Of a stretch of 64,000 nucleotides of DNA, positions 21,201 to 32,363 are shown one piece after another. A program made the translations under genes and the position numbers. The notes under the pieces are model-generated. The model ran no database searches and was not told where the DNA came from. It saw only the letters and a program-made list of their open reading frames with translations. This DNA is from Pratylenchus scribneri (taxonomy: Eukaryota; Nematoda; Chromadorea; Rhabditida; Pratylenchidae). The stretch lies in contig JAQSEB010000037.1 in the NCBI GenBank assembly GCA_030063045.1, positions 744,001 to 808,000 on the forward strand, read 5' to 3'. Numbering within the stretch: position 1 is the first letter of the stretch; each line of letters starts with the position of its first letter.

Positions 21201-22907
21201 TCAAATTTATTTCTACAGATTTGCCAACGCCATTGCCACCACGAAGGCCATACAACTTGCGAAGTGGGGTCCGAATTGAAAATGCAAATGCAGGAGCTGA
21301 ACAAAATGGAAATCGATTGGCAATAAATGTGAATGCATACGATCCAGCAAAATACAAAACAGCAATTTGCAAGGTCTTTAATTAATTTAAAATGGGAATT
21401 TTTGTAATGAATTTTATAGTTTTAGATTTAAACTTTAGCAAAATGGGTAGATTAATTAGCTTTAATCCTTCAAATTCAATTAATTTTAAAAATATTTTTC
21501 AGTTTTGGCTTGCTTCAAAATCATGCGACTTCGGAGACCAATGCAATTTTGCTCATGGCCAGGAGGAGCTTCAAAATTTGAATGATTCTTTGGAAGAGGT
21601 ATGCTCTTTTTTTCCTTTAATTTACATAATTAAAAAATATTAAAATTTAAAATGATTTAAACAATATTAAATTTTATTTTCCAGCAATCGGCTCCTTCCA
21701 CTCGTCCACCTTTCCGCGGTCTTCCACCAAATCGAAAGCGCCCTTATCCGCAACCGGATGATGTCGATGGCAATTTCATCAGCAGAAATTGGCAATCACG
21801 ACGAAATGGTGGAAACGTGGACAACGGACGCCGCTTCAAGGCAAACTATGAACAACATGATGAGCCAATTGCAAAACGTCCATATCGTTTGAATCCAGCA
21901 CAACAAAATTTCCGACCACCACAAATGCCTCAACAATATCAACAACCACAGCCACAGGGGCCAATGACACGTTCAAGGGCAAGAGCACAGGATTTTGGTG
22001 GACAAAATGGTGGTCAAAATGGAAATTGGAACGGCAATGGCAGAGGGCAAAATGGACATGACATTCAATATGGTGGCCAAAATGGCAATGACAGACCATA
22101 TGGTGGACGAAATGTGCGAGCGCCAACAACAAATTACCAATTGAATGACCAAGCACGAAATAAGCCATTTGGTAAAATTTAAATTTTTAAAATTTTTTGG
22201 TGAGATTTTGGGTAAAATAATAGTTGATTTATGATTTAATTAATATTGAATTTAATTAGGCCACAAATTTTTTTAAATTTTTTACTTTCAGTCCGCACAG
22301 AGAGAATGGGACAGCAACAATTTCGCCGTATTCCACTTGGCCAAAATGGTGAATTTAAAATTTAAAAAAAACTGAATTTTTTGATACTTAAAAAGGCAAA
22401 ATAAAGTTTAAAAAATTATTTTTATTTTTTTAAAATTTTAATAAAAGAGAAAATAATGTGAAAATTTTTTAAAAATATTTTTTGTTTATATTTTAAAATT
22501 TTAATAAAGGGAAAATAATGTCAAAAAATTTTTAAAATATTTTTTTCGTTTATATGTAAATGAATAATTTGAGAAAATTTTTCCTTAAATCAAAAATAGT
22601 CATTTTAAAATTCAGTAAAATCTTTAAATATATTTTTCAAATTTTAAATTTTCAAAATTTTAATAAACCAATAAATTGACTACTAATTAATTTTTCCCGT
22701 TTTTAAGTTCATCCTGGACCATCAAATAATGGCTATGCTGCTCCAACACCTCCAACTCGACAAATTGGCCCAAAAGTTCATAAGGGCATATTGCCTCCAC
22801 AAAATGATTCACCAAGACAGCGAATGGCAGCACCGGTGCAAATGAATCGCCGCACTCATCAGCAAGTACAAAATGTGCAAAAGGAAGGTCAATTTTTCCG
22901 CCGATGA
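15285..22907 (+). CDS. TOP3-beta-like core lacking catalytic Tyr, fused to CCCH zinc finger and Gly/Gln/Arg-rich tail (17 exons)
   Basis: Exons: 15285-15569, 16162-16407, 16895-17017, 17069-17160, 17694-17821, 18235-18302, 18364-18511, 18659-18746, 18790-18951, 19269-19425, 19524-19731, 19856-20092, 21219-21373, 21503-21598, 21685-22171, 22292-22348, 22708-22907; 978 residues, all junctions in phase. Residues 1-177 are low-complexity/charged and contain no Toprim domain. Residues ~178-515 follow topoisomerase III-beta domains II-IV: ICPPAPLNMISLLQF, then AMKIATKLHDKGFITNPRT, then NEAVPIQP, then YLLICRHFLATF, then FSFEIG/FEIGTEKFKYEC-type strand and VTQSEFIGSLAEN. The family's SYPRTE catalytic Tyr is Asn276 here, and the conserved His of the HEAIRPT/HPPITP motif is also absent. 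Residues ~515-700 are acidic then Arg/Ser-rich. A CCCH finger of TTP spacing is C698-x8-C707-x5-C713-x3-H717, preceded by KYKTAICK. The tail has GGQNG repeats and RSRAR. I infer a catalytically dead RNA- or DNA-binding protein. Initiator chosen as the first ATG of exon 1. Confidence 0.8.
17393..17620. mobile_element. Foldback element with exact 8-bp target duplication (intron 4)
   Basis: Ends are GGTACTTATCGACTTTGTGT and its reverse complement, extending over about 55 bp per arm (GCACACTTTTGAAAAGTGCTTG then a C-run on the left, G-run on the right). Flanks are AAATTTAC on both sides (17385-17392, 17621-17628). The loop holds GGGTTAGGG-like and CCCTAACCC-like stretches. 228 bp, non-coding. The eight-base duplication fits hAT-type insertion. 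Confidence 0.85.
20190..21105. repeat. 34-bp minisatellite in intron 12 of the topoisomerase-like gene
   Basis: Unit ACACAATTTCTGATTTGTAA + ATGAAAACACAAAA, roughly 25 copies with internal deletions. Because the unit is 34 bp, three frames stay open on the minus strand and give long Cys/Phe-rich frames; these are artefacts. The paralogue at 29 kb lacks this intron. Confidence 0.92.
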
Positions 22908-24083
22908 ATGATGAATTGAATTTATTATTTGTTTGAAAAATATTTATTCCCAATCATTTATTCAAAATTGTTTTCTTGATTTCATTAATTCAATTTTCAT
23001 TAATTTAAATTTGTCTACATTCAATTAATTTTGATCATGATAATATTTAAATTATTTTTCAATTAAGTCCTTGTTCGAATAATTTTATTTTATTATAATC
23101 CTTAATTTTAATCTTAATATTTGTTGTTGGTTCCAATTATTTATTTAAACATTCTGATTTTCATATTCTGCTTGATAATATTAATTTTTAACTTCAAATA
23201 TTTTATTTTATAACCGCCTCTTTTTCAATTATATAATTAAAACGTTAATTCCATTTGATAATAAGTATTTAATTTAATATTTTTCGCAATTGGATAAAAT
23301 TATTTGTTGTTAATATAAATATATGCATTAATTATGGGATCTGAAACTTGGAAATTTAATTTTAAAAAACTAATAGGCTAGGTAAATATAAATAGACAAA
23401 AAAAAACATTTACGAAAATAAATTTATTCATCGATTAAATCAAATAGTAAAATATTCTTATTTATTCACGAAGTTCACGGTGGTCAAATCCTTTCATAAT
23501 TAAAAATTCATAGGATCTATTGTGGTTGAATGGGTTGTAAGATCGATTGCACATTTTGGCATAATTCTTATATCAAGAATTAATTATAGAATGAATTGAT
23601 TTAAAAATTAAAATAATAAATTAGTATGCTGTAAATTTTTTTTTGGAAAATTAAATTTTGCTCTGAATATTTTGACAATATTTAAGTTCGTTGTATAGGA
23701 AATTTGCGGTATTTTATTCATAATTTTAGTTATTTGAACCAATATGAATATTCGTAATCAGAAACTAACATACAAATATTCTTTTTTATTTTAAGGAGGG
23801 TCAGATATCGGATTTATTTCAAACACATTTGTTTACTATTCGGTTCATAAATAATAATTTTATAATATTTAAAATAAATTGAAACAATTTTTTAATCTTT
23901 TAATATTTTAAAGCATTAAAAATAAAAAAATTACATATTTTGAATAAAATATATTCATATTTAGAAAAATTTCAATGCACTTATGCAAAAATTATTCTTT
24001 TTACAAATATTTTTTACAAATGATGAAAGAATTAGAAAAATAAATGAAACAATGCCAAATTATGCTCGTTTATTATTGATTTT
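22908..24083. other. 3' flank of the topoisomerase-like gene
   Basis: AT-rich. Sequence just after the stop (TGAATGATGAATTGAATTTA) and further down (TAAAATATTCTTATTTATTC near 23450) recurs after the paralogue at 30.3-31.2 kb, so the 3' UTR and flank were duplicated too. No coding sequence seen. Confidence 0.55.
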
Positions 24084-27000
24084 TTAAATGTCTTCAACAA
24101 TAGGCACTTCCTGCTGATCTTCATCATTTTGATTCAGCAAGCCATCTCCCAACTCCATTGGGTGATTTTCCTGCTGTTGTTGAATTTGTTGAAATTCTGA
24201 CAAATGTGATTGCAATTGTTGTTGCGGTTGATTATCGGTCACTTCCTCTTGGTGAAAATTCAATAAACGGCTGAGGTGCTAAAAAAGCGTAGGAAAAAGT
24301 TCCGCATTACCTCTTTAAAAGCCCTTCTCTTAATTGGATTTCCCGGTCTCGATTTTGAGGACCCATAGCTCTTTGCAAGGTGAACTTTTTAAAAATTTTT
24401 TTATTGCATTTTCTAAGGCTCTATAAACAATGCTATAATTTGTTCAAAAACGGCCATAAATTAAAGAGTTAGACCTCAAATTTTCCAAATTTTTAAATAG
24501 GTTGAAAAATAATTCCCCATGGAGTTTTAAAAGAGGTAAATAGCGGTAATTAATTTTTCCCTTTTATTTTACTCACAAAAATAACGCCTCGTGAATTCTG
24601 GCCATTCACATGGATTTGTGCACTATGATGATGGCCAAACAGGCGTTCTTTCTGTATAATTATAAAAAGAGATTTATACTCCAACTAATTTTGCTTTCCG
24701 CCTTAAAAAAAAGTTTTAATTCCATAATTTAATTATTTAATAAATTTAGCGCTAGTATTCTTATAAAAGTTAAAAAATCTAATTAATTCTTTCCTTTAGA
24801 GCTTTTTAATTAGAAAATTATTGATCGCATATATTTGGCCAGAAAATGCGCGATTTTGGTTAATCTTATTATTTTTTTTTTGTCAGAATTTTTTATAAAT
24901 TTAAACTAAGATTTAAAAATTGCTTTGGTCCTTAAAATTTTATCTCACCCTATTTAGAAATTTTATTAAATTATTCTCGGAAATATTTTCTTTTATTCTA
25001 ACGCACATTTCTCCAAATAGTCACAATGAGTGCCACCAAAATAATTACCATAATTAGGAACATCACACCAGGCCCATAGACCATGAACATCAATGCCCTG
25101 ATTGGCCAAGGCTGACTTGGGGGTGGCCGTTTTGGAATGCAGCATCTTTTTATTAAAAAATATTTATAAATGAAATTAATTAATATTAAATTTCAATTTT
25201 TTCCAAAAATTTTTGATTTTTTTACTGAATATTGCTTGGTCGTCCCGGGCAAAGTCCTTGCACAATTTCAGATCCATTGTTGGGGCAAATATCCTCCTCA
25301 ATGCAATGGCCCTCTTGATTCTGGCAAGCCTGGTTAATGTCAAAAGGAACACAACAACTTAAAATGGGAATCATTGCGTTAAATTAATATATTTGATGAA
25401 TGATGAAAATGAGAAAATAAAATAAATATTATATATAAATAAAAAAAAAACTAAAGAATGTTTTGTTTACTATTTTTGCAGAATAAAAATTTTCGCAGAA
25501 AAAAACAGTTTTTGACTTCTAATATATCAGGAAACGGTTTTAGACCACAACAAACCTTATACAAATTTCTAGATCTCATCGAGACGCGTCGATTGATATA
25601 AAATTTATTATTGTATGGCCAAAAATAAAGAGTTAAAATAAAAACTGGAAAAACGGTTTAATACCCTTTAATTTTTGGTCAAACCATGACAAATTATATA
25701 CGAAACGACGCGTCTCGATGAGATCTACAAAATGGTTTAAGGTTTGTGGGTTTCTAAAACCGATTACTGATTTAATGGAAAACAAAAAATTTTTTCTGCA
25801 AAAAAATACTTTTTATTCTGCAAAAAAAATATTTTCTAAATATTTTGACTTTATTCTTCGAAAAGACCGAATATCCTAGTATATATTGTGTAGATTTGGC
25901 TAACTAAATAAATATAGAATCCTATATAGGTAAATATTTTAAGATTTTTTACAAGCGATATTGTTCACGGGCGCAAAGATCGGGAACGAGATGGGAATTC
26001 AAATCGCAATTCCCCAAATAAAAACATTGGCCGCCTTTCATTGCACATGCTTCCGATGTGAAAATGCAACATCTTTACAAAATTATAAATGATGAAATTT
26101 TGGGATTTTTTGCTCATTAATATAAATTTATAAGAACGAATTTTTTATGGAAAATATTTTTTTACCAATAAAATCTCTTTTTTATACCGACAATAATGCT
26201 TTTTACCGACAACCCCGTTTTTGACTTCCAGTAAATCACTAATCGGTTTTATTATACCAAACAAACTTTATATAATAATTTGTAGATTTCATCGAGACGC
26301 ATCGATTGGAATATAAAATGTTAGGTCTTGTCCCAAAAAAAAAGTTTAAAATCAAAAATTTAATATATGATTTAAAGTTTAAACGGGCCCAAACTTAAAG
26401 AGTTTTAAATCAAAAATTTATATATGGTTTAAATGGTTTCTCTTTAATTTTGGGTCAAAACCTGACATTTTATATAACATTCGATGTGTGAGATCTACAA
26501 ATTGATATTAGATAAGTATGGTCGAAAACCGGTTTCTGATTTGAGAAGTCAAAAACCTGTTTTGTTGGTAAAAATGACATTTTTGTCGATAAAAAGAGTA
26601 ATTTTGCCGGTAAAATGTTGATTTTAATTTACAAATATCATCATTTCTATTCTCCAAAATATATAAGATTGAGTTCATTCTAAAAAAAGCATTTCTAGAA
26701 GATTGACCATATTAAAATAAAATTTTCGAAAGAAGTTGAAGGAATTGGAATAAATTTTAAAATTTAAACATTGTATCTTTTTATTAAAAATTTACTTTAT
26801 TGAATCTGGCTGATTTGGGCAAAGACCATCCAAGATGGTATGGCCACCCCAATCGAAGCATGTTTTAGTATTAATGCATTCACCACCTCTGTCCAAGCAT
26901 TGCTTTTCATTGAAGAGGGCACTAATAAAAAAACAGGAATATTAAAATTTCAAAACTGTTAAATTATTTCCTTTTATTGTTAAAATAAACCTTAATTGAT

Positions 27001-27114
27001 TCTGTTAAATTATTTATTTTCCAGTATTAAAATAAACCTTATTTTTTTCCAAAATGATGCAAAGAACAAAAGCATTAGCATTTGGATGACCGAACAAGGA
27101 ATTCGACGAAACAT
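24084..27114 (-). CDS. Type I membrane protein with three Cys-rich modules (7 exons)
   Basis: Exons: 27038-27114, 26796-26921, 25953-26072, 25226-25357, 25007-25145, 24577-24651, 24084-24278; 287 residues, every junction in phase. The N-terminus MFRRIPCSVIQMLMLLFFAS is a signal peptide. Three extracellular modules, one per exon, follow the pattern C-x5-6-G-x-C-x5-C-x11-16-C-x(7-8)-CC, for example QCLDRGGECINTKTCFDWGG and GLCPGRPSNIQCC. The module borders coincide with phase-2 introns, as expected of exon shuffling. A transmembrane helix around residues 170-195 (VMFLIMVIILVALIVTIW) is followed by a cytoplasmic tail rich in Gln and acidic residues ending VPIVEDI. The CC/GxCPG module resembles small disulphide modules found in other secreted eukaryotic proteins, but I cannot name the family. 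Surface receptor or adhesion protein is an inference. Two introns carry copies B and C of the GACGCGTC-core element. Confidence 0.8.
25470..25840. mobile_element. Inverted-repeat element, GACGCGTC-core family (copy B)
   Basis: In the intron between exons 3 and 4 of the membrane-protein gene. Outer arms are AGTTTTTGACTTCTAATATA on the left, diverged on the right. Inner arms TAGATCTCATCGAGACGCGT (25569-) and ACGCGTCTCGATGAGATCTA (25712-) are perfect reverse complements. About 370 bp, edges approximate. Confidence 0.75.
26160..26620. mobile_element. Inverted-repeat element, GACGCGTC-core family (copy C)
   Basis: In the intron between exons 2 and 3 of the membrane-protein gene. The left arm has CCGTTTTTGACTTCCAGTAA and TGTAGATTTCATCGAGACGC; the right arm has CGATGTGTGAGATCTACAAA and GAGAAGTCAAAAACC. 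It also contains TTTTGGGTCAAAACCTGACA, as copy D does. Edges approximate. Confidence 0.7.
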
Positions 27115-27483
27115 TATTAATGAGAAAATTATTTCACTCCTTTTTATAGATTTTTAAAAGCGAAATGTACCCTTAAAAAATGTTTTTTTTTACTTAAATT
27201 GTAAGTAAGATAATGATAAAAAATATATTTTAGAAAGTATAAAAATGGAGCCTTCAAATCAAAATGAATTAATGATGTAAAAATTTAAATGTGATTAATA
27301 AATAGGTATGAATGACCTATACCGAATAGATAATATAACCCAAATTATCGGTAAAAATTTTTGAAGGGTAAATACAAAAAGGAATGGATAACCTAATTGT
27401 GAATGTGAGGGGAAAATGTATTTAGAAAAATGCAAATTGGGTCTTTGTTGACAGCAAAAATCGACCGAAACATTTCCCAAGCT

Positions 27484-28389
27484 GGGGCCTCTTCAAATAA
27501 ATGCCATTGCCATTTGCCAGAAATGGGAAATGGGAAACCAGATGCCATTTGCCATGTTCAAATAAAATTCTGGCGAAATGGCAGATTTCTGTTCAAATAA
27601 ACCCATTTGCCAGATGCCATTATGGCAAATGGGAAATGGGAAACCAAATGCCATTTGCCAGAAATGGCTACTTATTTTGCCAGAAACCATAGATCTTGTT
27701 CAAATAAAAACCATTTCCCATGAAATGGCCGCCATTTGCCAGAGTCATTAGCCATCACAAAAAGGCGATGGCAAAAATTATTTTCTCGAGAATGGGATGT
27801 CAAATAAAAATTTCCCCGAGTACTCAGAGGTTTTCGGAGATGAAAAAAATTATGGTGAATTCAGATTTTAAAAATTCACAAGATTTTCTCATGTTTTGGG
27901 GGTGAAAAAATTACAAAAATTTTTTTAACTTAAAATCCACTAAATAAAGTTCAAAAATAATTTAAAATTGAAAATAAAATATTAACTAAATTTTTGCATA
28001 TTTTTTAACCTATGATCTTCAAATGCCATAATTTTTCAAATTTATTTTTTTCTTGACAAACTATATCTCATTCGATGCGTCTTGATTCGCTGATTAAAAA
28101 TATGTTTAAAAAATTTTATTTCGATTAAAATTAAACAAGTTATAAGACAAAAACAAAAGTAAAATGGCAAATGGCAACCCATATGGGTTTTAGAAAACCA
28201 TATATTTATTTGAACACATGGCAATGGCATCTGGCAACCCATAAGGGGAAAATATGGTTTCTGGCAAATGGAAAACCATTTGCCATTTCTGGCAAATGGC
28301 CGCCATTTTTCTTTATTTGAATAAAAATTTGCCATTTCTGGCAAATGGCATCTGGTTTCTGGCAAATGGCGTTTATTTGAAGAGGCCCC
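27484..28389. mobile_element. Foldback element built from CCATTTGCCAGAAATGG sub-repeats
   Basis: Ends are GGGGCCTCTTCAAATAAA and its exact reverse complement. Each arm of about 250 bp is made of short palindromic sub-repeats such as GCCATTTGCCAGAAATGG and GGCAAATGGGAAATGGGAAA. The middle is unique AT-rich sequence and includes CTCATTCGATGCGTCTTGAT at about 28068, a GACGCGTC-like core. No target duplication is clear. It separates the membrane-protein gene from the shortened topoisomerase-like copy. Confidence 0.75.
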
Positions 28390-28609
28390 TGATGTAATTA
28401 ATTCAATTTCCAGTTTGGATTGGGATAGAATCAAACAATGGAAATTTGACGAAGGCCAAAAAACGAATTCCGCGGAAAGCAGAGAGGGAAAACGGAATCC
28501 TTTTGTTGCTTCTGCACGGTACGAGGATAAGGACTAAACCCAGAATTGGCCTCTATGTAGTAGGAAGAAAAATTGTCAAAAAGAAGACTATTCATTGGGC
28601 GAAATTAAC

Positions 28610-29219
28610 AATTTAATAATTATTTTTAAATCCATTCTAATTATATTTACTCAATCCTCAAATATTTTTAATTATTTCTAAGAAAAATGTGCATTTTTCC
28701 TTGACAAGTCCAAAAACTATTTTTCAAAAAAAAAGTAAATTGGGAGAATTGCTGGAGGCATCCATTTTTCAATTTTGCTTAATCAGCAAAGGCAAAAATG
28801 ATGGACAGAAAATGAATAAAAATGTAAAAAAGATTGGATCTAATAAGGGCAAAATATGTGAAGTAATGGGAATGTGAATGAGGAACAAAATTGGACGGAG
28901 ATCAGGGACGAATTACAGAGGATGGACTTGAAAGGATAGACGGCAAATATGGTAAAGAAAATGTATTCATTCACCTTCAATTTGCAAAATCATCAACATC
29001 AGAAAGTCCAATTTTACCTCGGGAAATTTTACCACCGTCAATTTTTAATCTGGAAGCATAAATTCCATTTTTTTTGAATATGATTTGCTTTTTTCCCTAT
29101 AAAAATTCATATAAATAGAGCCAATTTTTATTCTTCATTCCCAATTTCGCAGATCCCCAAATTCCGACTATAAAAATTATCCAATCTTCAGCATCCCCAT
29201 CCCCAAAAACTACTGAAAA
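28610..29219 (+). promoter_or_regulatory. Duplicated 5' region of the shortened CCCH gene
   Basis: Homologous by eye to 14030-14780 upstream of the long gene (shared blocks include GCATTTTTCCTTGACAA, AATGTAAAAAAGATTGGATC and CTGAAAAATGCCCTT). Conservation in both copies is compatible with a retained promoter. Confidence 0.45.
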
Positions 29220-30265
29220 ATGCCCTTTACCCCATATTGCATTTTGTTGCTAAAAGTAAGTAAAAATTTTACCAAAATTATAAGATATCGAAAATTTCTG
29301 CTCAACTTTAGAAAAGTGGCGACAATGGCAATGTTCAACGAAATGCCATTGCTGATGATGTGGTGGAAAACAGCGATGAGATCCTGGATGCGGTAAACTC
29401 ATTCATGCGTGGGCAAAGGGCTCCTCCGGAAAGTGATTCCAATACAACATTCCAACCGCGAAGACCATACAATCTGCTGCAAAGTGGAGGCCGAATTGAA
29501 AATGCAGGAGCTGAACAAAATGGAAATGAAAATCGGTTGCAAAGAAATGTGAATAGTTTCGATCCAACAAAATACAAAACGACTATTTGCAAGGTTCATA
29601 ATTTACTATTAAAAATGGGAATGGTTTGAATTAATTTATCTTTATTCAAAAGTCTATTTTTAAACTTTATAATATTTAATAAATTTAAATTGGTAGAGGA
29701 ATAATCCAATTAATTTTGGTCCATCAACAACAATTCTATTAATTTCATTTAAAAATAATTTTCAGTTTTGGCTTGATTCTCAATGTGCCTATGGAGAGCA
29801 ATGCATTTTTGCTCATGGCCAGGAGGAGCTTCGAAATTTGAACAATTCTCTGGAAGAGGTCAGATTATTCATTAAATTTTAATAATTAAAATAAAAAATT
29901 AACAATTATTAATAATTAAAATTATTTAAAAATATATTTTTCATTTTCTTTTCCAGTCAGCTCCTACTCGCCCACTTTCACGTGGACCTCAACCAAGTCG
30001 AAAGCGTCTTTATCCGCAACATGAGGATGCCGATGCCAATTTCAGCAGAAATTGGCAATCACGACCGAATGATGGAAACGCGGACAACGGACGACGATTC
30101 AATCCAAACTATGAACAACATGATGAGCCAATCGCAAAACGTTCGACTCGGTTGAATCCTCCACAATATCCGCCACAGCCACAAGGACCAATGACATTTT
30201 CGAGGGCGCGAGCATCGAATTTTGGCGGTCAAACTTTTCCGATGAGTCGTAACTACCAGATGTAA
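29220..30265 (+). CDS. Shortened paralogue of the topoisomerase-like/CCCH gene, core deleted (4 exons)
   Basis: Exons: 29220-29255, 29312-29593, 29766-29858, 29957-30265; 239 residues, all in phase. The second exon begins KSGDNGNVQRNAIADDVVEN: its first part matches the end of exon 1 of the long gene (GKSNNKGNVQQNALL) and its second part matches exon 11 (DDMVENSDEV). The whole topoisomerase-like region is therefore missing. A second deletion removed the Arg/Ser-rich exon 12 together with its minisatellite intron. The CCCH finger is kept but has C-x7-C-x5-C-x3-H (one residue shorter than the usual x8) in ICK|FWLDSQCAYGEQCIFAH. The tail is shorter and lacks the GGQNG repeats. Predicted role: a small RNA-binding zinc-finger protein. 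The first exon (MPFTPYCILLLK) is less certain, because the equivalent ATG in the long gene is followed by a stop. Confidence 0.75.
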
Positions 30266-31347
30266 AATGGACAAAATGGAGGTGAATTTTTCCGACAATG
30301 AATGATGAATTTAATTTATTATTTTGTCTGAAATCTTTTTATTCTAAATATTAATCATTTTTCTTAACTTGATTTTCTCATAATAATAATTCAAATTTAT
30401 TTAATCTTCAATTATTTTTCTGTGTTTTAATCATTTAAGTCTTTTTATTTTATTTTATAATATTCCTTGATCATAATATATTTGCTCTTTGTACCAATTA
30501 TTTATTAAATACATTCTTGATATATTTAAATTCATTAAAATCTTGTTCTGTTCTAATATTTTATTTTATTATCATCATCAATCATTACATAAGCAAATCT
30601 TTTCCAATTAATTAATTCACCTTTGATAAAATTTGTTGTTTAAATCTTTTAAAATCTTTAATCAATTTATATTTTTTTAATTTATTTCCATTTAATAATA
30701 AGTATTTAATTTAATAATTTTCATAATCGGATAAAATTAGTATTTGTTGTTAAAATTTTTAAATAATTTTTTCCTTTACTTATTGAGCCTGTAACTCTTG
30801 AAAATTATTTGGAAAAAGTTTGGAAAAGCAAAAATAGTACTTTATCGATTATGTGGGTTCAGAATCAATCTAGATTCAAAAAATTTTCGAGATTCTTAAT
30901 TTTTTGGTTCAAATTTGATTATAAACGATGGAAAAATCTTATTTTAGGATTAGAATTTTATAACCAATTTTGGGGGTAATATAGGGTGATTTTGAGGTGA
31001 AAAGAATTGGCATCATATAACCGATAATACTCATACCCACAAAATATCAATAGGCATGTTAAATTGCCAAAAAAACCATTAAAATGTCACATTTTTTCAT
31101 TGATTGAATTAAAAATATATAAAATATTCTTATCAAATTTATTCGTCAAGTTCACAAAAATTCCTTCACTCCTTAAATAATTCCATTTATTTTAATTAAG
31201 TTCATTAACTTTTGAAATTTAATTGGAAAAAACATTGAAAATAGTAAAAAAACAATTAAAATCTTCAAATTTTTTCATTGATTAAGTGAAATTTATTCAC
31301 CAAGTTGATAAAATATTCCATTTCTAAAATAATTCCCATTTTTTTAT
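30266..31347. other. 3' flank of the shortened CCCH gene
   Basis: AT-rich, partly homologous to the 22.9-23.5 kb flank of the long gene (for example TAAAATATTCTTATCAAATT). A related short segment is repeated again near 31260-31320. No coding sequence seen. Confidence 0.5.
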
Positions 31348-32363
31348 TTAAATTCGTTTTCTCTGCATCATCATTGTCATTGCGCCCTTTTGGATTTCGG
31401 CACGCACTTCTTCGGGTAATTGTTGAATTAGTTGTTGAATGGTTTTTGCCTTCTCCTGACCCATCATGTCTCGATTTTTGGCAATTTCGGCAATTTTACT
31501 GAAAAAATGAGCAAAAAAATGAATTTTTGATTGAAATTTTACGCATCAGCCTCCTTTGCCTTTGGGCTGAATGTTTGGACAATTTTTTGCCGTGCTTGTT
31601 CCTGTGCCGCCAACATATCCTTCTTCTCTGACTCAAATGCCGAAAATTTTGTCTGGAAAAAAATTTCATTTATGAAAAAAATAATTTTTATCACTTTATA
31701 ATTATTAAAAATTAAATAAATAATAAAATAAAATTATTTTAATTAAAAATTTTTTTTATAAAATTGAATTCAATTTTCATCACAAATAATTTTTTATTGT
31801 TTAGTGAATATAAAATAAAAACTTTTTTATTAAAATTATTTAAAACTAAATAAATAAAAAAAATTTTTCAAACATTAAATTTTTTTTCAAAAATTTTCAT
31901 ACATTAAATTTTTTTTCAAAAATTTTTTGGTCAAATTTAATCTATTTTCGTCGAAATTCCTTTTTTAAATTAAAATTTATTTCTTAAAATTAAATCTAAA
32001 TAAAGTAACAAAATCATTTTTTACTGAAAAAAATTTTTAAACAAAATTTGAGTTTTTAATTTTATTCGAAAATTATTTTTTTTAAATAATTATTCTCACC
32101 TTTATTTCGGCATCTTGTTTGTCAATCCATTCCTTCACAGCATTTTCAATTTGATTTTCGGTCATTTGTCCACTGTTGGCCATCAATTGCCGGAATTCTT
32201 CAATTTTATCTTGAGTAGCGCCAATCAGGAATGGAGGAGGTGGAGGTGGCCCAGATGGGGGTGGTGGCATGCCAATGCGAGAATCCATATTTTGGGCGGA
32301 AATTGTCGATGACAAAAATATAATTGGCAGGAGAAGCATTGGAAGACGAAGAGAAGACATCAT
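31348..32363 (-). CDS. SXP/RAL-2 family secreted protein (3 exons)
   Basis: Exons: 32100-32363, 31543-31652, 31348-31498; 174 residues, in phase. Residues 1-22 are a signal peptide (MMSSLRLPMLLLPIIFLSST, cleavage after SAQ likely). A Pro/Gly-rich stretch with PPPPSGPPPPPPF follows, then a helical core (EEFRQLMANSGQMTENQIEN, EAKEADAKIAEIAKNRD-like region, LPEEVRAEIQKGAMTMMMQR). This layout - signal peptide, Pro-rich linker, and about 100 residues of amphipathic helices - matches the nematode-specific SXP/RAL-2 (DUF148) proteins, which are secreted or surface proteins. Their molecular role is not settled; some members are immunodominant antigens in animal parasites or are expressed in the hypodermis or gland cells of plant parasites. 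Two adjacent ATGs start the frame; the first is taken. Confidence 0.85.

Noticed and set aside
21836..22168. Minus-strand 110-codon His/Val-rich frame.
   Set aside because: Antisense shadow of exon 15 of the topoisomerase-like gene; no splice support.
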